A stretch of DNA of 64,000 nt from Candidatus Mailhella excrementigallinarum (GCA_944324075.1 CALUUZ010000003.1:157743-221742); one strand, 5' to 3'; shown: positions 25,805 through 34,771, counted from the first letter of the stretch. Notes: a model not told the origin generated them from the letters alone. Program-made: numbers and translations.

Positions 25805-26026
25805 TTACTCCAGCGGCTCTTCAATGAGCCGACTTGCCGCCTCCTTGTATCGTCCATACGGCAGATCGGTGTGCCTGCATCCGAACCGTTCCCGAATCAT
25901 GGCGAACAGCCTGTGCTTCATGTGCCGGGCTTCGCGCTCCGTATTGGACACCCGTGCCGCTTCCGCATCCATCAGGGCCGGCAACGCACGCTTCCGGAAC
26001 TCGTTGACAAGGGGAGTGATTGTCAT
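25805..26026 (-). CDS. Small prophage protein of unknown function
   Basis: 73 residues, basic, helical (LVNEFRKRALPALMDAEAAR). A strong ribosome site (GAGGGAGGGC) precedes the ATG at 26026, and a terminator follows the stop. It lies downstream of the broken Rha gene on the same strand. No family is recognised; position suggests a phage regulatory or moron gene. Confidence 0.5.
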   Translation of the reverse strand: MTITPLVNEFRKRALPALMDAEAARVSNTEREARHMKHRLFAMIRERFGCRHTDLPYGRYKEAASRLIEEPLE

Positions 26027-26176
26027 GGCCTGCCCTCCCTCATTCACGCACGGGATACATGGCCCGGAGCTTGAGACATGCGTCAAGGGCGTGCGTGGCT
26101 GCGTGCATGTTGTCAACGGCGGTCTGACAGAGTCCCTGGAGGACATAGCAGGCTTCCCGCTCCTGAACGCTGAGGC

Positions 26177-26884
26177 TCAAGGCCCCCCCCCGCCGGGATG
26201 ACACTCCATGTGGACGATGTTGCGCATTCTGCCGCAATGCGTGACAAGCTCCCGCAGTTCCGCAATGGCGTCGGGGATGCGGCGATCTTCAATGGACGGA
26301 GGCGCGGACGGCACGGCGGGAAGCGCGTCAATCCTGCCCTGCATGTATTTGCTGGCCTCTTTGACCTGCGCCACGGTAAGGGCATCCGCAGAAGCCGCGC
26401 CGAAATGCGCGTTCACCCGAGCCCGTGCGGCGGCATAGTGAATCGGGGCCATGCCTACCCATGTGTTGATGATGGCCGTGATGGCTTTCCGCTCCGGGTC
26501 GGTGCGCTTGGAAATGGGAGAAGGTTCGGGAGTGGGGCTTGCCTGTCGTCCTTCCGATTCTTCCCGCATGGAGTTGAAGGCATCAATGTACGCCAGCTTC
26601 ATGCCCAGAGCCTTCTTGCCCGTGTAGCCCATCACCAAGAGGATGAAGCCATCGAAAAAGACGGTATACATGGGCGTTTTTCACCTTTGGCATCCATGTA
26701 TTCAACCTCTGCAAAATTGCGGGCGTTGAATTCTTCCGGGCAGGTATAAGGACAAATTACGGATAGACTTGATTACATCATCATGCCGCTTGTCAAAATG
26801 TTCGGCGATGTCAAGGGAGGTAGTGGCCGGACGGCCTTCAATAAGAGAAACGGAGGGAACGGAGAGGACTTGGGCCTGTGTCAT
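26177..26884 (-). pseudogene. Broken Rha-family phage regulator
   Basis: The N-terminal Rha domain (TTSLDIAEHFDKRHDDVIKS) starts at 26884 with GAGG upstream. After IRNLSLY (about 26750) the frame is lost. The expected sequence continues in a second frame (CPEEFNARNFAEVEYMDAKG), then returns at base ~26672 to the first frame as MYTVFFDGFILLVMGYTGKK and ALGMKLAYIDAFNSM, typical of Rha. Two compensating shifts therefore disrupt about 25 codons. The C-terminal half (KAITAIINTWVGMAPIHYAA) is intact. Rha proteins regulate lambdoid phage development. Confidence 0.7.
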
Positions 26885-27007
26885 ACTGAACCTCGTAGGT
26901 TTCTTGTTGGCCCCTTGCAAAATACAGCCACACTTTCGGGACTGGCATCCGCTCGTAGAGGAATTCTCAGGCTCCATGAAACGACAACGCCACAAAACAT
27001 AAAAAAG

Positions 27008-27691
27008 TCAAGAAGAACGCTGCCCCGCGGAGGCGGTCGCAACCTTGTATATTTGTTCAGTTTCAGCAACAACTATGATGGGTAAGTTTTCCAATTTTTG
27101 CTGCTGTTCCACAATTTTTTTGAAGTCCTCCAAACGGGTTATCGGCTCCCCAATTTGCACGGCAGTCCCCACGAAGGAAACCATAATCATTCCATTACCT
27201 CTTGTGGCTTCGGTTATGGAAATATTGGCTCCTGATATGAAGTTTGCACCCATTTGCGCGGTCTGGAATTTCGCCATAGATATAGCGCTTTCTTCACCGA
27301 GCCGAATTTTTTTGAGGTAACTTCCAGACTCTATTCCCAAGAAATCTGTCCATGCAGATGTGATCTCTGTCAATGGTCCGGTGCCAATGACGGAGTAACC
27401 TGTCACTATTCCTTTGATTTTGTCATCCCACTTATGATCATGGGGAGTTGTGGAAACAGAGACCTCACGGAGCAAGGCATTTTTTGTTTCTTCAACTTGC
27501 TTTGCAAGCTCATTTTTCTGTGCTTCGACCTCTTTCAGCAGATTATCCTTCAAGCTGGAACAGCATTTTTCGCAAATGCCAGAAACATCTTTCCCGTAGG
27601 CCGCGAAATCACGTTTTGTGCTGTCGCACACGATTTTTGCCGACATGAACCCGGAAAACTTCTTGCCGCAGACGGAACAACTTTCGCTCAT
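27008..27691 (-). CDS. Zinc-finger plus YbjQ-like domain protein, copy 1
   Basis: 227 residues. The N-terminus has two Cys pairs (C-S-V-C-G-K-K and C-E-K-C), a likely zinc ribbon, followed by a coiled segment (LLKEVEAQKNELAKQVEETK). The C-terminal part is a YbjQ/heavy-metal-binding-like domain (IKGIVTGYSVIGTGPLTEIT; ATRGNGMIMVSFVGTAV). YbjQ proteins form pentameric rings of unknown function. It is divergent from a paralogue of the same design at 27807-28391. The pair interrupts the prophage tail operon, so it is probably moron or island cargo. Function unknown. Confidence 0.65.
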   Translation of the reverse strand: MSESCSVCGKKFSGFMSAKIVCDSTKRDFAAYGKDVSGICEKCCSSLKDNLLKEVEAQKNELAKQVEETKNALLREVSVSTTPHDHKWDDKIKGIVTGYSVIGTGPLTEITSAWTDFLGIESGSYLKKIRLGEESAISMAKFQTAQMGANFISGANISITEATRGNGMIMVSFVGTAVQIGEPITRLEDFKKIVEQQQKLENLPIIVVAETEQIYKVATASAGQRSS

Positions 27692-27806
27692 ATAAACATC
27701 CTTTTGACTGAAAAACGCACAACTATCTGGTTAAGTCAAGGAAAATTAACTTGCCGAACAAGACATCTTTCAATAAATTTTCTCGAAATCGTCTTGAGGA
27801 GACAAT

Positions 27807-28391
27807 ATGGCCAGTAATCATTGTCCTGTCTGTGGAAAAAAGGTTGGAGGACTAACAGGAGAAGCTCTTCCTTATCCACGTCTCATCGAAGAAGCAACAT
27901 CCTTAGGCGTGAATCAAGATTATATTTGTTTAAACTGCTTAGAAAATGCGGTAAATGAATACAAAAAAATACATCCTCTACCAGAAGGCAAGGAGTCATC
28001 ACTTCAAAATATTATATATAAGGGTTTAAAAAAAATATTTATTTCTCCATCTACCGTCCCTGCTGAAGCTCAAGAACTTGGGCTTATTACTGGATATTGT
28101 ATTCTTGGTACAGGGCCACTAACCACTTTAGTCTCATCTGTTACAGATACTTTAGGCATAAAATCTAATGCTTACCTTGATAAGGTGCGTCTAGCAGAAG
28201 ATGAAGCTATAGATATGCTGAAACTAAATGCTCTTAAAGCAGGTGGAGATTCCATTTACTGTGTGCATATTAGTCTTGCAGAAGCAACAAGCGGTCACGG
28301 CATGCTTATGGTTTCCGTCTATGGAACAGCGGTCAAAACGCAAAGCCCGGATGAAGATATACAACAAGCAATAGAGACGCTGAAGGACTGA
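27807..28391 (+). CDS. Zinc-finger plus YbjQ-like domain protein, copy 2
   Basis: 194 residues, same architecture as the divergent gene at 27008-27691. The N-terminal Cys pairs are C-P-V-C-G-K-K and C-L-N-C, then comes a YbjQ-like domain (GLITGYCILGTGPLTTLVSS; ATSGHGMLMVSVYGTAV). GAGGAG precedes the ATG. The gene is clearly richer in A/T than its partner and most of the window, so the two have different recent histories or codon pressures. They share a ~115 bp divergent control region. Function unknown; a paired ring-forming complex is only a guess. Confidence 0.65.
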   Translation: MASNHCPVCGKKVGGLTGEALPYPRLIEEATSLGVNQDYICLNCLENAVNEYKKIHPLPEGKESSLQNIIYKGLKKIFISPSTVPAEAQELGLITGYCILGTGPLTTLVSSVTDTLGIKSNAYLDKVRLAEDEAIDMLKLNALKAGGDSIYCVHISLAEATSGHGMLMVSVYGTAVKTQSPDEDIQQAIETLKD

Positions 28392-28411
28392 CTCCTGACT
28401 ATGGATAAATA

Positions 28412-28492
28412 TGCCGGGTGTTCGTAACCGCAAACAGGAGCGGCTTGCCGTCTTTAGGCTTTACGCCCTAGACATATCGGCAACACCCGACA
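28412..28492 (-). ncRNA. Structured 81-nt RNA-like element, copy 2 (inverted)
   Basis: Read on the minus strand, the closing stem TGTCGGGTGT/ACACCCGGCA, the conserved CCGATATGTC and TAAAGACGG, and the hairpin CCGC/GCGG match copy 1 at 21617-21695, with paired substitutions. It fills the gap between the YbjQ-like gene and the membrane protein gene. The outer stem is nearly symmetrical, so the strand is not certain. Confidence 0.5.
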
Positions 28493-28511
28493 TTATAGAT
28501 GAATGATAGTA

Positions 28512-28751
28512 TTATATATCCGTATCTTTTTGGGTATGGTCTGATACTGATTTTTTTGAAAAAAGCTGCTTCTCCAGTTTTGAAAGCTTTTCCCGGCAAG
28601 CCCCAACTTCCCATAGCAAAAAACCAAATATCAATCCTAAAGATCCTGAACCAACCATGCTGTATCTCTCAATATAGCTAAAAAATGCTATACCACAAAT
28701 AACAAAAATAGCACCAATCAGCATGAGAAGAGCACCTAAAATTTGTCCCAT
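28512..28751 (-). CDS. Small two-helix membrane protein
   Basis: 79 residues with AGGAGG before the ATG at 28751. Two hydrophobic helices (GALLMLIGAIFVICGIAFF and GSLGLIFGFLLWEVG) are followed by a charged coiled tail (REKLSKLEKQLFSKK). No family recognised. It lies in the AT-richer cargo between prophage tail genes. Confidence 0.55.
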   Translation of the reverse strand: MGQILGALLMLIGAIFVICGIAFFSYIERYSMVGSGSLGLIFGFLLWEVGACREKLSKLEKQLFSKKSVSDHTQKDTDI

Positions 28752-28834
28752 TCCTATACCTCCTAGCCGTAGGAAAGGCATATCTTGTCTGATTAGTCAA
28801 GAAAATTTGCCCTTTGCTACGCGGCTTGGGATAC

Positions 28835-28972
28835 ATGGTTCAGGTTTCTGACTGCAACGACACTTCCGGTACCATCAAATTTCAATTCAAGCATGAAAAC
28901 GGGCATGATAACCTCGCAGAATTACGGTTTACCCGAATCATGGCTGTACAAAGGCAAAAAGCAAGGACATAA
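28835..28972 (+). CDS. Uncertain small ORF in the cargo region
   Basis: 45 codons (MVQVSDCNDTSGTIKFQFKH onwards) with protein-like composition but only a weak upstream GGGA. It may be a fragment of a larger lost gene. The surrounding 28752-29000 has nothing else recognisable. Confidence 0.2.
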   Translation: MVQVSDCNDTSGTIKFQFKHENGHDNLAELRFTRIMAVQRQKART

Positions 28973-28992
28973 TTGGAAAAACTATATAAGTT

Positions 28993-29059
28993 AATGGTGC
29001 TGCGCGTTAGAGCCGCTACCGATAGGAATCCCCCGACTTTAGGCGGGGGAGGAGGTCAA
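28993..29059 (+). mobile_element. IS200/IS605 right end with tnpB 3' relic (omega-RNA scaffold)
   Basis: A short frame ends in ALEPLPIGIPRL-stop, like the C-terminus of TnpB proteins. It overlaps the hairpin TCCCCCG-actttagg-CGGGGGA (29029-29050), followed by GGAGGTCAA, the classic right end of IS605-group elements and the 3' part of their guide RNA. The rest of tnpB and the left end are gone. Confidence 0.65.
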
Positions 29060-29153
29060 AAGTTCCCCATTCAACCACTCACTCCCGCCTTTACCCAGAA
29101 CCATTGCCCTCTCCTTTTCTCCGCCTGATACCGTTAACCCGAACTCGGGGCAA

Positions 29154-29177
29154 CAAAAAAACCGCCCTGAGGCGGCT
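29154..29177 (-). terminator. Terminator after the tape measure gene
   Basis: On the minus strand CCGCC-tcag-GGCGG is followed by TTTTTTT, about 50 bp after the tape measure stop codon. It implies that the downstream cargo is transcribed separately. Confidence 0.8.
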
Positions 29178-29225
29178 GGAAAGAGGAAAGAGAGAAAGTC
29201 AAGAAAACTCCGAAAACCATGCACT

Positions 29226-32200
29226 CTATCGGTATAACCTGCCCGCCCTGCTCAAACCGCGTGTGCGGTCAAGATGATTGACAAGCTGGCTTTTTCCTGC
29301 CGCATCGCGCTGAACAATACCCGCTTCAATCTGCGTCAGAACAATTTCCATATTCATCCCCCCCTGCCCGTCCGGCGCGGCCGTGGTCTGCGCCTGAACC
29401 TGCTGGCCCGTTTTGTTGATGACGTTGACCGTGATTTGCGGCTTCATGGTCTGCCGCTGTTCCGCAATGAATTTCATGTATTTCGCGGATTCCGCCGCAA
29501 ATCCCCGCTGCGCCTGCTGCATGATGTCATCCATTCCGGACATGGCAAGCCCCAAACGGCCGTTGCTTGCCCGGTCAAGCGGCAGAATGGCCTCCGGCCC
29601 CGCCTCGCCCATGATGCCCCCGCCGCCTGCAAACATGGAGAGATGCCGCCCGAATGAAAAGGCCGTGGGTTGGGTAACGATACTGCCGGAATAGTCCGAG
29701 ATATTGCCGCCGGAGAAAACGCCGCCCTTGGCCCATCCAAATACGGATGAGGGAGACCAGCCGCCGGAAGCCAACCCACCGCTTACGCTCATGCTCGCGC
29801 CCGCGCTCGAACCTCCGCCGAGCAATCCGCCGATCAGCCCTCCCAGAAGTCCTCCGCCGCCCGATTTCCCGCCCGTAAGCGCCTCAAGCAGCGGCGCAAC
29901 CACCATTGCCTGATAAGCGATACGCACCAGATCGCTGATAATACTGTTGGCAAGGTCGGAAAAACCGAGCTTGCCTGTCATGGCAAAATCAACAAAGGCG
30001 TCTTCCAGCCCGCTCAACGTGGAGGAGGTAAAATTCTCAAACTGCCGCCCCATGTTCATGGAATCCGCATAATAACTCCGCATGGCCCGCCTTGCGCCGT
30101 CCCATCCGTCCGTGCTGGCCTCAAGGCGCAATATTTCGGCAAGCTGCTTCCTGTATTCCTCCGGTATTCCTGCCTCTTTCCATGCCTGGGCCTGCTGCTC
30201 TATCAGTTTGTTCACATATTCAAGACCCATCCCGTACCGGCCGGATTTTTCTCTCAATTGCTCGTAAAAATCAGCCTGGATTTGCAGATTCTCACGCGCC
30301 TTCTCCTGCGCTTTTTCCTCGTCTTCTTTCGCCCAGTTCGAGCGGGTGGCCTGCTCGAATTTTTCCAGCCGCTGTGCCGCATCCGCCGCTCCCTTGAGTT
30401 CCTCCCGCAGCTTCGGCAGCGTCCGGTTGGTCAACTCCCATTCCCGGAACTGCTCATCTGTCATGGTCAGGCGGTTTGTCTGCGCTTCAAGGTCGGCCAT
30501 GGCCTGCTCAAGCTCTTTCGCCTTTTTCTTTGCATCCGATAATCCAGACTTTCCGCCCGTGCGTCCGGCGTAAAGATCTTGCAGCCCCTTGGAAAACTGC
30601 CCTATTTTCTCGAAGAGTTTTCTTCCTTCCTCGACTTTGCCGGTCATCATGGCCTGCGCCGCCGCAGAGTTCAGAATTGCCAGAGCAAGCGTATCATAGC
30701 CCTTTGCTTCATCCTCCAGGGCTTTTTTCATGGTTTCGCTCTGTGCGGTTCGTTTCAGAAGCCATTCCGCAGCCTCCTCGGCACCCTGCGGAGCTTTCTG
30801 TCCTGCCTTGTTCACTGCATCCAGCGCGGCGGCAAGGTCGTTGTTGGCTGTGGCGGCTTGCTGTGCCCTATCTGCCTGTTTTTCAGTAGCATCCGTAGAG
30901 CCTTCAATCCTTCTTTCGTTATTTTTTATTGCTACTGCAAGCCTTTCAAATGCCTTAACATTCTCTTGTAACTTTGCAGCCAGCTCGGGATTAGCTTCAG
31001 AAAGTTCATCTAGCTTTAGTGCCGTCTGAACAAAATCAGCATTTCCATCTCTCAGGGCTACAAGAAATTTATTGAATTCCACTATCAGGGGGTCTATTTC
31101 CTTGCCAAAGGAAGATGCGGAAACAACCATGCTATCAACCAGCAGAGTCATTGATTGCATAAGTCTTTCGTAGTCTTCCTGTGCCTTTTTGAGAGACAAG
31201 CGAGCTTGCGCCACGCTTAAATTTTCCACGGATTCAGTTGTGCCGTCAGCAGTTTCCTTTACTTTTTTAAGAGCTTCTTCCGCCGTGGAAAGCGATGCGG
31301 CATAAGTTTTGTTTATTTTTTCCGCTTCACTCTCTTTCGTCGCCAGATACCCAAGCGCCGTAGCGCCAACTGTAAGCGCAACGCCCCACGGGCCTCCGAA
31401 GAAGGCAGACAAGCCGTTCAAGGCCACTCGAAGCCCCGCAAGCGTCACGGCGGCAGCTCGGGCGCGCAAGGTCAGCGTGTTAAGGCTTGCGGCCTGGGCC
31501 GCTGTGCGCGCCGTCGCGGCGGCCTGAGACGCCGCAGCAGCCCTTTCAGTCGCCATTTTCTTCTGCAAGGCCGCATCGGCCTCCCTGATTTTCTGAGCCA
31601 GAGTGCCGAAAACTCCCTGTGCGGAAATATCGGCCTTTATTCCCTGCAACATCTCGGAATTACAGGCAGAACGCGACACTTTCAGCGCAAGAAAGGCCGC
31701 ACCGGCGCTCATGACGGCGGATTCAACATTGTCCAGAACTTCGGTTACGCCAGTATCCCCAAGATATTGATTGAACTCCTTCACTCCTTCGACAAGGGAC
31801 TTGACCGCGAAAAGAATTCCTCCCCCGATTTCTCCCTCTATCTCCATCAGAAGTTCCGCAATATGTTCAAAGTTTCCGCTGATGCCGACAGAACCTTCCC
31901 TCGTGTCGATGACAAGCTCCCGAATTTCCCGCACGGACTGTTTGAGGCTTTCGGAAAGGCCCATGGAAGACTGCCCGGCAAGTACGTCCATCGCCTCGGA
32001 AAGATTGCCGGTTAACCCTTTCCATGTCTGCGCCGCATCCTGCCCGGCAAGCTGAAACGCTTCCAGCTTCTTCATCAGATTTTCGACAAGCGTTCCCTGC
32101 GCTTTCCAGCTCTCAACGGTTTCCCCGGTGATGCCGAGACGGGGAGCAAGAAAATCCTGCGCCCTGTTGATGTTTCCGGTCAGAAGCGCCTCTATTTCCG

Positions 32201-32711
32201 TGCGCATCTGAGCGAGCGGTATCCCCATGGCCTGCATGGCCTGCGCGGCTGCTACGGCAAACGCCGGAATTTCGCTGAGTTTCAGCCCAGCCTGCACCGC
32301 AGGCCCCATGACGGACTGCACTCCCTCGACAAGTTCCTGTGCGGTCGCCGTTGTCTCCAGGCCGAGACGTTGAATTTCCTTCATCATATCAGCGGCAAGG
32401 CCCTGAGCGGCCGCATACTTTTCCGCCCCTTCCAGAGTCCTTCCCTGCGCATCTTCCAGGTTGACCATGGATGTGATCAACGAAGCAATGCCAATCCGGC
32501 CGGATTCCATGTATGAATTGAACTCCGCCCCGCGCCGGACAAAATCTTTCATCGCCCCTATTGTCTTGCAGTGTCCCACAAGGGCAAGCACATTCTGTGC
32601 AGCGTTTTTCAGCGACTGACCAAGTTTGCGGATTTCGCTTTCTGTACTCGAAGCGGCGGAACCTATCTGTTTCAAACATGCTCCCGGGGGGGCAAGTCGG
32701 ACGAGACTCAT
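29226..32711 (-). CDS. Phage tail tape measure protein
   Basis: 1161 residues. It sets tail length and is ejected with DNA. The N-terminal third is alanine-rich helical (GMLQGIKA...; AAASQAAATARTAAQAASL), and the middle holds long coiled segments (KKKAKELEQAMADLEAQTNR). The C-terminal lambda-type module contains FVDFAMTGKLGFSDLANSII, followed by glycine-rich GGGGLLGGLIGGLLGGGSSA and FAGGGGIMGEAGPEAILPLD. The start at 32711 has GGGAGAG upstream; an upstream extension is not conserved-looking. The gene is intact, the largest surviving part of the prophage. Upstream head, terminase and tail-tube genes are missing; a chromosomal GNAT gene follows directly. Confidence 0.93.
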   Translation of the reverse strand: MSLVRLAPPGACLKQIGSAASSTESEIRKLGQSLKNAAQNVLALVGHCKTIGAMKDFVRRGAEFNSYMESGRIGIASLITSMVNLEDAQGRTLEGAEKYAAAQGLAADMMKEIQRLGLETTATAQELVEGVQSVMGPAVQAGLKLSEIPAFAVAAAQAMQAMGIPLAQMRTEIEALLTGNINRAQDFLAPRLGITGETVESWKAQGTLVENLMKKLEAFQLAGQDAAQTWKGLTGNLSEAMDVLAGQSSMGLSESLKQSVREIRELVIDTREGSVGISGNFEHIAELLMEIEGEIGGGILFAVKSLVEGVKEFNQYLGDTGVTEVLDNVESAVMSAGAAFLALKVSRSACNSEMLQGIKADISAQGVFGTLAQKIREADAALQKKMATERAAAASQAAATARTAAQAASLNTLTLRARAAAVTLAGLRVALNGLSAFFGGPWGVALTVGATALGYLATKESEAEKINKTYAASLSTAEEALKKVKETADGTTESVENLSVAQARLSLKKAQEDYERLMQSMTLLVDSMVVSASSFGKEIDPLIVEFNKFLVALRDGNADFVQTALKLDELSEANPELAAKLQENVKAFERLAVAIKNNERRIEGSTDATEKQADRAQQAATANNDLAAALDAVNKAGQKAPQGAEEAAEWLLKRTAQSETMKKALEDEAKGYDTLALAILNSAAAQAMMTGKVEEGRKLFEKIGQFSKGLQDLYAGRTGGKSGLSDAKKKAKELEQAMADLEAQTNRLTMTDEQFREWELTNRTLPKLREELKGAADAAQRLEKFEQATRSNWAKEDEEKAQEKARENLQIQADFYEQLREKSGRYGMGLEYVNKLIEQQAQAWKEAGIPEEYRKQLAEILRLEASTDGWDGARRAMRSYYADSMNMGRQFENFTSSTLSGLEDAFVDFAMTGKLGFSDLANSIISDLVRIAYQAMVVAPLLEALTGGKSGGGGLLGGLIGGLLGGGSSAGASMSVSGGLASGGWSPSSVFGWAKGGVFSGGNISDYSGSIVTQPTAFSFGRHLSMFAGGGGIMGEAGPEAILPLDRASNGRLGLAMSGMDDIMQQAQRGFAAESAKYMKFIAEQRQTMKPQITVNVINKTGQQVQAQTTAAPDGQGGMNMEIVLTQIEAGIVQRDAAGKSQLVNHLDRTRGLSRAGRLYR

Positions 32712-32840
32712 CTCTGCTCTCCCTATCCGCAAGGCGCGCCTGCGGCCAGGGACGCTGCTTCGTCTTCCGGCGAAAAGTCCGCCGGGGCGGCATGCGAACA
32801 CCGTGCAGAGTCCTGCTCTCAGCAGACGACAGAAGCCCCG

Positions 32841-33425
32841 TCAGCGCATTTCCTGTGAAATCATTTCCAGCAGGCATTCCTGCGGAAGTTCCCGGACGGA
32901 CTTCAGGGGAGCAGGATTCTCGTCATATGGCGCGAGCTGCTTTTCATACCACATCACATCATGCCATGTTCCCCTTTTGTATCCCGCGTTGCGGCATATG
33001 CCGACTTCACGGAACCCCAGCGACTCATGCAGGGCCCTGCTTCCGGCATTGGGCAGCGTGACGCGGGCATATGCCGTTCTGACGCCCTGCCGGATCAGTA
33101 TCTCCATCAGCATTCGATACAATCTTTTGCCCAGCCCCCTTGAGGTGTGGTTCCGATCCAGATAGACCGACAGCTCCGCTCCCCACTGGTACGCTTCCCG
33201 CTCCATATACCTGTGCGCGCAGGCGTAACCTGCGATTTGTCCTCCTTCTCCGCACACAAGCCAGGGATACCATGCGGATACGGCGGCGATTCGTTCCGAA
33301 AACTCATGCTCCGAAGGCAGCGCGCACTCAAACGTAACCGGCGTATCCACATATTGCGCATACACGTCCAGCAGCGCCCGGCTGTCGTCCGGAACGACGA
33401 ATCTGATCTCCATCCTCCATGCCAT
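32841..33425 (-). CDS. GNAT acetyltransferase, phosphinothricin/methionine-sulfoximine type
   Basis: 194 residues. GNAT fold with the acetyl-CoA loop RGLGKRLYRMLMEIL and typical Pat/MddA-like segments: VDTPVTFECALPSEHEF, WGAELSVYLDRNH, SRALHESLGFREVG and KRGTWHDVMWYEKQL. It probably acetylates the amino group of a small amino-acid analogue. The start is taken at 33425 (AAGGA five bases upstream); the ATG at 33413 is possible. A family A repeat lies immediately upstream. It is probably just outside the prophage boundary. Confidence 0.85.
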   Translation of the reverse strand: MAWRMEIRFVVPDDSRALLDVYAQYVDTPVTFECALPSEHEFSERIAAVSAWYPWLVCGEGGQIAGYACAHRYMEREAYQWGAELSVYLDRNHTSRGLGKRLYRMLMEILIRQGVRTAYARVTLPNAGSRALHESLGFREVGICRNAGYKRGTWHDVMWYEKQLAPYDENPAPLKSVRELPQECLLEMISQEMR

Positions 33426-33432
33426 CCTTTTC

Positions 33433-33582
33433 GAGCGTTTTGCTTTCGAAAATATCTGTCAGCCAGACCCTGTGTTCCGACCCGCAGGTTTCACGCCGCA
33501 AGTGAATTGCGGCTGCTCCGGCAGCTCTACGGAGTCTCGCCTTGCTCGACTCCGTAGAGCATTTCATGAACGAAAGGCTCTC
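33433..33582 (+). repeat. Dispersed repeat family A, copy 3
   Basis: GAGCGTTTTGCTTTCGAAAA, CCGACCCGCAGGTTTCACGC and GCCGCAAGTGAATTGCGGC are present, ending with AGAGCATTTCATGAACGAAA. The rest of the gap to 33691 is featureless. Confidence 0.75.
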
Positions 33583-33691
33583 AATCCGGCCAGGAACATT
33601 CTGCGGCAGGAGACACTGAAGATACCGATCCCGCCGGAGATCGCGCCTCCGGCGATGAGGGAACACCGCCCGAAAGCCGGAAAGAACCGGA

Positions 33692-34426
33692 CTATTCCCC
33701 TGCCTTTGTGGCCTCGAGCATGTTGCAGCGCACCACCTGCTCCACACGGGAAAGCATGTCCAGGGGGTTGACGCTTTCTCCGTTCCTGATCAGCTCAAAA
33801 TGCAGATGTGGCCCGGTGGTGCGGCCGGTACGCCCCACTTCGCCGATCTGAACACCAGCATCCACCTCTTCGCCCACTTTGGTCATGATCTTGTTCAAAT
33901 GGGCGTACCGGGCGAGATATCCGTCGTACTGGCGGATCTCCACGGTCAGGCCATAGGTGCTGAACCGGCTGGCCCGCACCACCTTGCCGCCCCGGAAGGC
34001 AAGGGCGGCGGACCCGGTGGGAACCCGGATATCCACGCCGTGATGCTGACGTATCCTGCGACGCCGCACCGGATCGCGGCGTTTGCCGTATTCGGAGGAA
34101 ATGATGCCCCCCCGCTCCCGGCAGTGCGGACACTCCTCATTGAGAAGCCCCGGCTCCAGAAACCAGGCGGTTCCCTCCGTGGCCAGAGGTTCATCATGTC
34201 CGCGGGAGGTAGGCGCAAAGTCGGGCGCCTTTTCGGAAGAAAGGGCGACCAGCTCACCGGGGGAAATGGCGGACGCGCTTTCCACCGTGACCGGGCCGCG
34301 GTAGTGCGCAACAAGCCGGCGCACGGCTTCAGCCTGCTGAACTCTGGGAGAGGCGGCGACGCAGCCGCTCAGGGCCGCGCATACAAGAACATATATACAT
34401 GCAGGGAAGAATGGCACTCTTCGCAC
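33692..34426 (-). CDS. M23-family (LytM) peptidase lipoprotein
   Basis: 244 residues from a GTG at 34426 (CAGGAGA seven bases upstream). The signal VPFFPACIYVLVCAALSGC ends in a lipobox L-S-G-C, so it is probably an outer-membrane or periplasmic lipoprotein. The M23 domain has the zinc ligands HHGVDI (first His site) and TGPHLHFEL (H-x-H). YAHLNKIMTKVGEEVDAG is characteristic too. A Cys pair (CPHC) stands before the domain. It either cuts peptidoglycan cross-links or, like NlpD/EnvC, activates amidases. The ATG at 34474 lacks a ribosome site. Confidence 0.88.
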   Translation of the reverse strand: MRRVPFFPACIYVLVCAALSGCVAASPRVQQAEAVRRLVAHYRGPVTVESASAISPGELVALSSEKAPDFAPTSRGHDEPLATEGTAWFLEPGLLNEECPHCRERGGIISSEYGKRRDPVRRRRIRQHHGVDIRVPTGSAALAFRGGKVVRASRFSTYGLTVEIRQYDGYLARYAHLNKIMTKVGEEVDAGVQIGEVGRTGRTTGPHLHFELIRNGESVNPLDMLSRVEQVVRCNMLEATKAGE

Positions 34427-34608
34427 TGGGCATCTCCTGAAACAGATGGAAACCGCCCCGGAAAAGCGTAACATTTCCGGCGCGGGGCGGCGCGGACGCG
34501 CCTTCGGTTCAGCCGTTTGTTATACCGCGCGCAAAGACGAGAGCAAGTTTTTTCATGTACAAATTGTTGAATCCGGCCATAGAGCGGATAAACGCGCGCC
34601 TGGAGCGT

Positions 34609-34771
34609 AGAGCATTTGAAAATATCTGCCGGCCAGGACCCTGTGTTCCGGCCCGCTGGTTTCACGCCGCCGCCGGAGCAGCCGCAACTCACTTGCGGCG
34701 CACAGCTCCGGCGGCGCGGCTTCAGTCTCGCCTCGCTCGAGGCAGAGCATTTCATAAGCAAAATGCTCTAA
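34609..34771 (+). repeat. Dispersed repeat family A, copy 4
   Basis: AGAGCATTTGAAAATATCTG, CCGGCCCGCTGGTTTCACGC and CGGCTTCAGTCTCGC are present, ending with AGAGCATTTCATAAGCAAAA and TGCTCT, which overlaps the stop codon of the RNase II gene. It fills most of the gap after the M23 gene. Confidence 0.75.

Noticed and set aside
21512..32711. Attachment sites and integrase of the prophage
   Set aside because: No integrase, tRNA or direct repeat at plausible borders was found; the remnant's ends cannot be fixed from this sequence.
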